6,368 nt of DNA from Victivallales bacterium (GTDB lineage Bacteria > Verrucomicrobiota > Lentisphaeria > Victivallales > JAADHT01): assembly GCA_016930955.1 (NCBI GenBank), contig JAFGFR010000004.1, positions 1 through 6,368 of the forward strand. Reading direction: 5' to 3'. Position 1 is the first letter of the stretch. Each line of letters starts with the position of its first letter. Shown here in pieces: positions 5,055 through 6,368 of this stretch. The translations under genes were made by a program, and so were the position numbers. The notes beneath the pieces were generated by a model that saw nothing but the letters and a program-made list of their open reading frames with translations, made no database searches and was not told where the DNA came from.

Positions 5055-6106
5055 CAAATGAAAAAGACCTGCGGGCATTCGGAAAGCTGACATGCAGAAT
5101 CGCCAGGGGTGAAATGATGACGCGCGAGGAGTCGCGTGATGCCTACACCCAAGTGATTCTCGATATGCAGCCCGAGCTCCAGCAGGGTGCCTTTCTGATG
5201 GCGCACATAACCCGCGGACCGAGCGTGGAGGAGCTCGCCGGAGCATGGGAGGCCATCGACCTGCACGACACCAGCAAAATAGAATGCTCCATCAAAGGCA
5301 AAGTGTGCGACATCGTCGGCACAGGCTCGGATCCTCTGAAAACCGTGAATTGCTCCACTCCCGCAGCCTTGATAGCTGCCTCTTGCGGGCTTCCAGTGGC
5401 CAAGAAGGGTGCCCGACTGGTCACGGGGGTGTCGGGGGCATCGGACATCCTCGAAGCCTTGGGGATAGACCTCTCCGCCCCGCTGTCCGTCGCGGAGAAC
5501 TGCCTGAACACCAACGGCATATGCTATCTTCCCGGTGAGTCATTCCTCAAGTCCGGATGGGCCAGGCTCATCAAGTCCATGCGCTTCACCTCGGCGTTCA
5601 ACATCGTCGGGCCGTTAACCCGCCCCTGTAGCCAGACAAACTGCATTGTCATCGGCGGATACTCTCCAGGGGGTTGCTGCCAGCTTGTATCCATACTGCG
5701 CGACATCGGCATGCCCTCCGCGCTGGCACCCTTCGGCACGGCAGATGGATTTGACAAGTCGCTCGGCATGGACGAGTTCTCACCATGCGGCCCAACAAAA
5801 GTGGTCCAGTTGCGGAATTCGCAGATCGAGAGCTATGAGATCTCCCCAAATGACTTCGGGATGAGCCAAATCCCGTTCCAGTCGATTGCAAGCTCGCAGA
5901 CCGCCGCCGAAAACGCTTCGAGGGTCAAAAAGGCTCTGACCAGCGACTTTGATTCCCCCGAGGGTGATTTCTTCTGCATGAATGCCGCCGCGGCACTCTT
6001 CATCTCGGAATACGCCAAAAGCTACTCTCGTGGCTATGATATGGCGAAACAGGCGCTCCACAAGGGCAAGGCGCATGAAAAGCTACTCTCCCTGTTGGGT
6101 CGATAA
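5051..6106 (+). CDS. TrpD-like phosphoribosyltransferase / nucleoside phosphorylase II family, substrate unknown
   Basis: A 351-residue protein with the two-part fold of anthranilate phosphoribosyltransferase and pyrimidine nucleoside phosphorylase: an N-terminal helical part (about 1-75), then the glycosyltransferase family 3 domain. Phosphate/PRPP landmarks remain: GTGSD (90-94, usually GTGGD), NCST (100-103), SGASDILEALG (128-138), FNIVGPL (183-189) and a DE pair (241-242) after ADGFD (231-235). The TrpD motif KHGNR is KKGAR (118-122), and I find neither the HPAM motif nor the RRELG-RT segment that precedes FN in TrpD; here that stretch is IKSMRFTS. These line the anthranilate side, so another acceptor is likely. 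No other trp gene is near. Its start overlaps the dehydrogenase stop; AAAGGA lies 11 nt upstream. It carries a 13-mer copy at 5810-5822. Fold is confident, annotation as trpD would be misleading. Confidence 0.9.
   Translation: MTNEKDLRAFGKLTCRIARGEMMTREESRDAYTQVILDMQPELQQGAFLMAHITRGPSVEELAGAWEAIDLHDTSKIECSIKGKVCDIVGTGSDPLKTVNCSTPAALIAASCGLPVAKKGARLVTGVSGASDILEALGIDLSAPLSVAENCLNTNGICYLPGESFLKSGWARLIKSMRFTSAFNIVGPLTRPCSQTNCIVIGGYSPGGCCQLVSILRDIGMPSALAPFGTADGFDKSLGMDEFSPCGPTKVVQLRNSQIESYEISPNDFGMSQIPFQSIASSQTAAENASRVKKALTSDFDSPEGDFFCMNAAAALFISEYAKSYSRGYDMAKQALHKGKAHEKLLSLLGR
5810..5822 (+). repeat. 13-mer repeat TTGCGGAATTCGC, copy in the trpD-like gene
   Basis: Exact copy inside the TrpD-like gene, read as TTG CGG AAT TCG C (LRNS), the same frame as in der although the proteins are unrelated. 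Confidence 0.85.
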
Positions 6107-6258
6107 CATCGACAAGGGAGCCAGCGTCAAAACTCCGCGTGAACCGCATTGGGAGCGCATGCTGTGCCTCCGCCTCAACCTTAAATCCTTCCAAAATGGC
6201 AGGCCGCGCGGTCAAGGGCAGGGTTAAATTGGCTCTAAGGTGAAGCCCCCCATGTCCG
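6107..6258. other. Convergent intergenic spacer, no clear terminator
   Basis: This stretch separates the TrpD-like gene from the minus-strand gene at the edge. The only structures I see are the 8-bp palindrome CCGCGCGG and a 4-bp stem GGCT/AGCC (6231-6234 with 6244-6247). Neither has a convincing T-run. Confidence 0.4.
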
Positions 6259-6368
6259 TTACTGCATCATGAAGAGGATCACCTCTTGCTCGATGCCTTC
6301 ATCCACGAGCACGGCCTGCCTGGCATAGCGGACTGCGTCGGGATACCCCCCGTACCAGTCACAGAACA
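6259..6368 (-). CDS. Unrecognised protein, C-terminal end only
   Basis: The minus strand is open from the right edge (first full codon 6366-6364) to TAA at 6261-6259, giving 35 residues that begin FCDWYGGYPDAVRYARQ and end VILFMMQ. The mix of aromatic, acidic and amphipathic residues, and codon use like the neighbours, look like real coding DNA; the other two minus frames contain stops. It would converge on the TrpD-like gene, with about 150 nt between the two stop codons. I do not recognise the family. Confidence 0.6.
   Translation of the reverse strand, partial: FCDWYGGYPDAVRYARQAVLVDEGIEQEVILFMMQ

Noticed and set aside
4671..5760. Shared GFDKSL peptide and TTTGACAAGTC word in the dehydrogenase (4671) and the TrpD-like gene (5750)
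   Set aside because: Only two copies, in the same frame, with different flanks; coincidence in protein sequence is sufficient.
5051..6106. Annotating this gene as trpD, tryptophan biosynthesis
   Set aside because: The anthranilate-side motifs are absent and there is no trp neighbour; only the fold and phosphate-loop motifs support the family.

Overview
The window looks like ordinary bacterial chromosome. It carries two near-universal bacterial genes (der and a ymdB-type phosphodiesterase), Shine-Dalgarno sites and sigma70-type promoters, and the genes are GC-rich. No gene identifies the phylum. The GC-rich intergenic hairpins and tetranucleotide repeat faintly recall the Lentisphaerota/Kiritimatiellota/Verrucomicrobiota side of the tree, but that is only an impression.

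Layout. Bases 1-144 hold the N-terminus of a minus-strand XRE/Cro-type regulator that runs off the left edge. Bases 145-553 are non-coding as far as I can support: an AT-rich leader, 8.5 copies of CCAT, a block of competing GC-rich hairpins, then a good promoter. Bases 605-1750 (+) encode a 381-residue protein of an uncharacterised family, apparently with degenerate metal-site motifs. It converges on a ymdB homologue (1783-2577, minus). ymdB diverges from der (2667-4028, plus), and their two predicted promoters overlap at the -10 element. der is followed after 6 nt by a zinc-dependent medium-chain dehydrogenase (4035-5054), whose stop overlaps the start of a TrpD-like phosphoribosyltransferase (5051-6106). 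The right edge holds the C-terminus of an unrecognised minus-strand gene (6259-6368).

How the genes may work together. The dehydrogenase and the TrpD-like protein overlap by 4 nt, so they probably act in one pathway. The TrpD-like protein keeps phosphate/PRPP-loop features but lacks the anthranilate-side motifs, and no trp genes are near, so it is probably not making tryptophan. der is a ribosome-assembly GTPase and probably only shares the transcript.

The most striking signal cuts across the genes. The non-palindromic 13-mer TTGCGGAATTCGC occurs four times exactly: three times on the plus strand (3648, 4363, 5810) and once on the minus strand (1113-1125). The copies lie in four different genes and in more than one reading frame, and together contain every GAATTC I found in the window. 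About 0.0002 copies of a given 13-mer would be expected by chance on both strands. The spacing resembles that of DNA uptake sequences in naturally competent bacteria, although the motif matches none of the uptake sequences I know.
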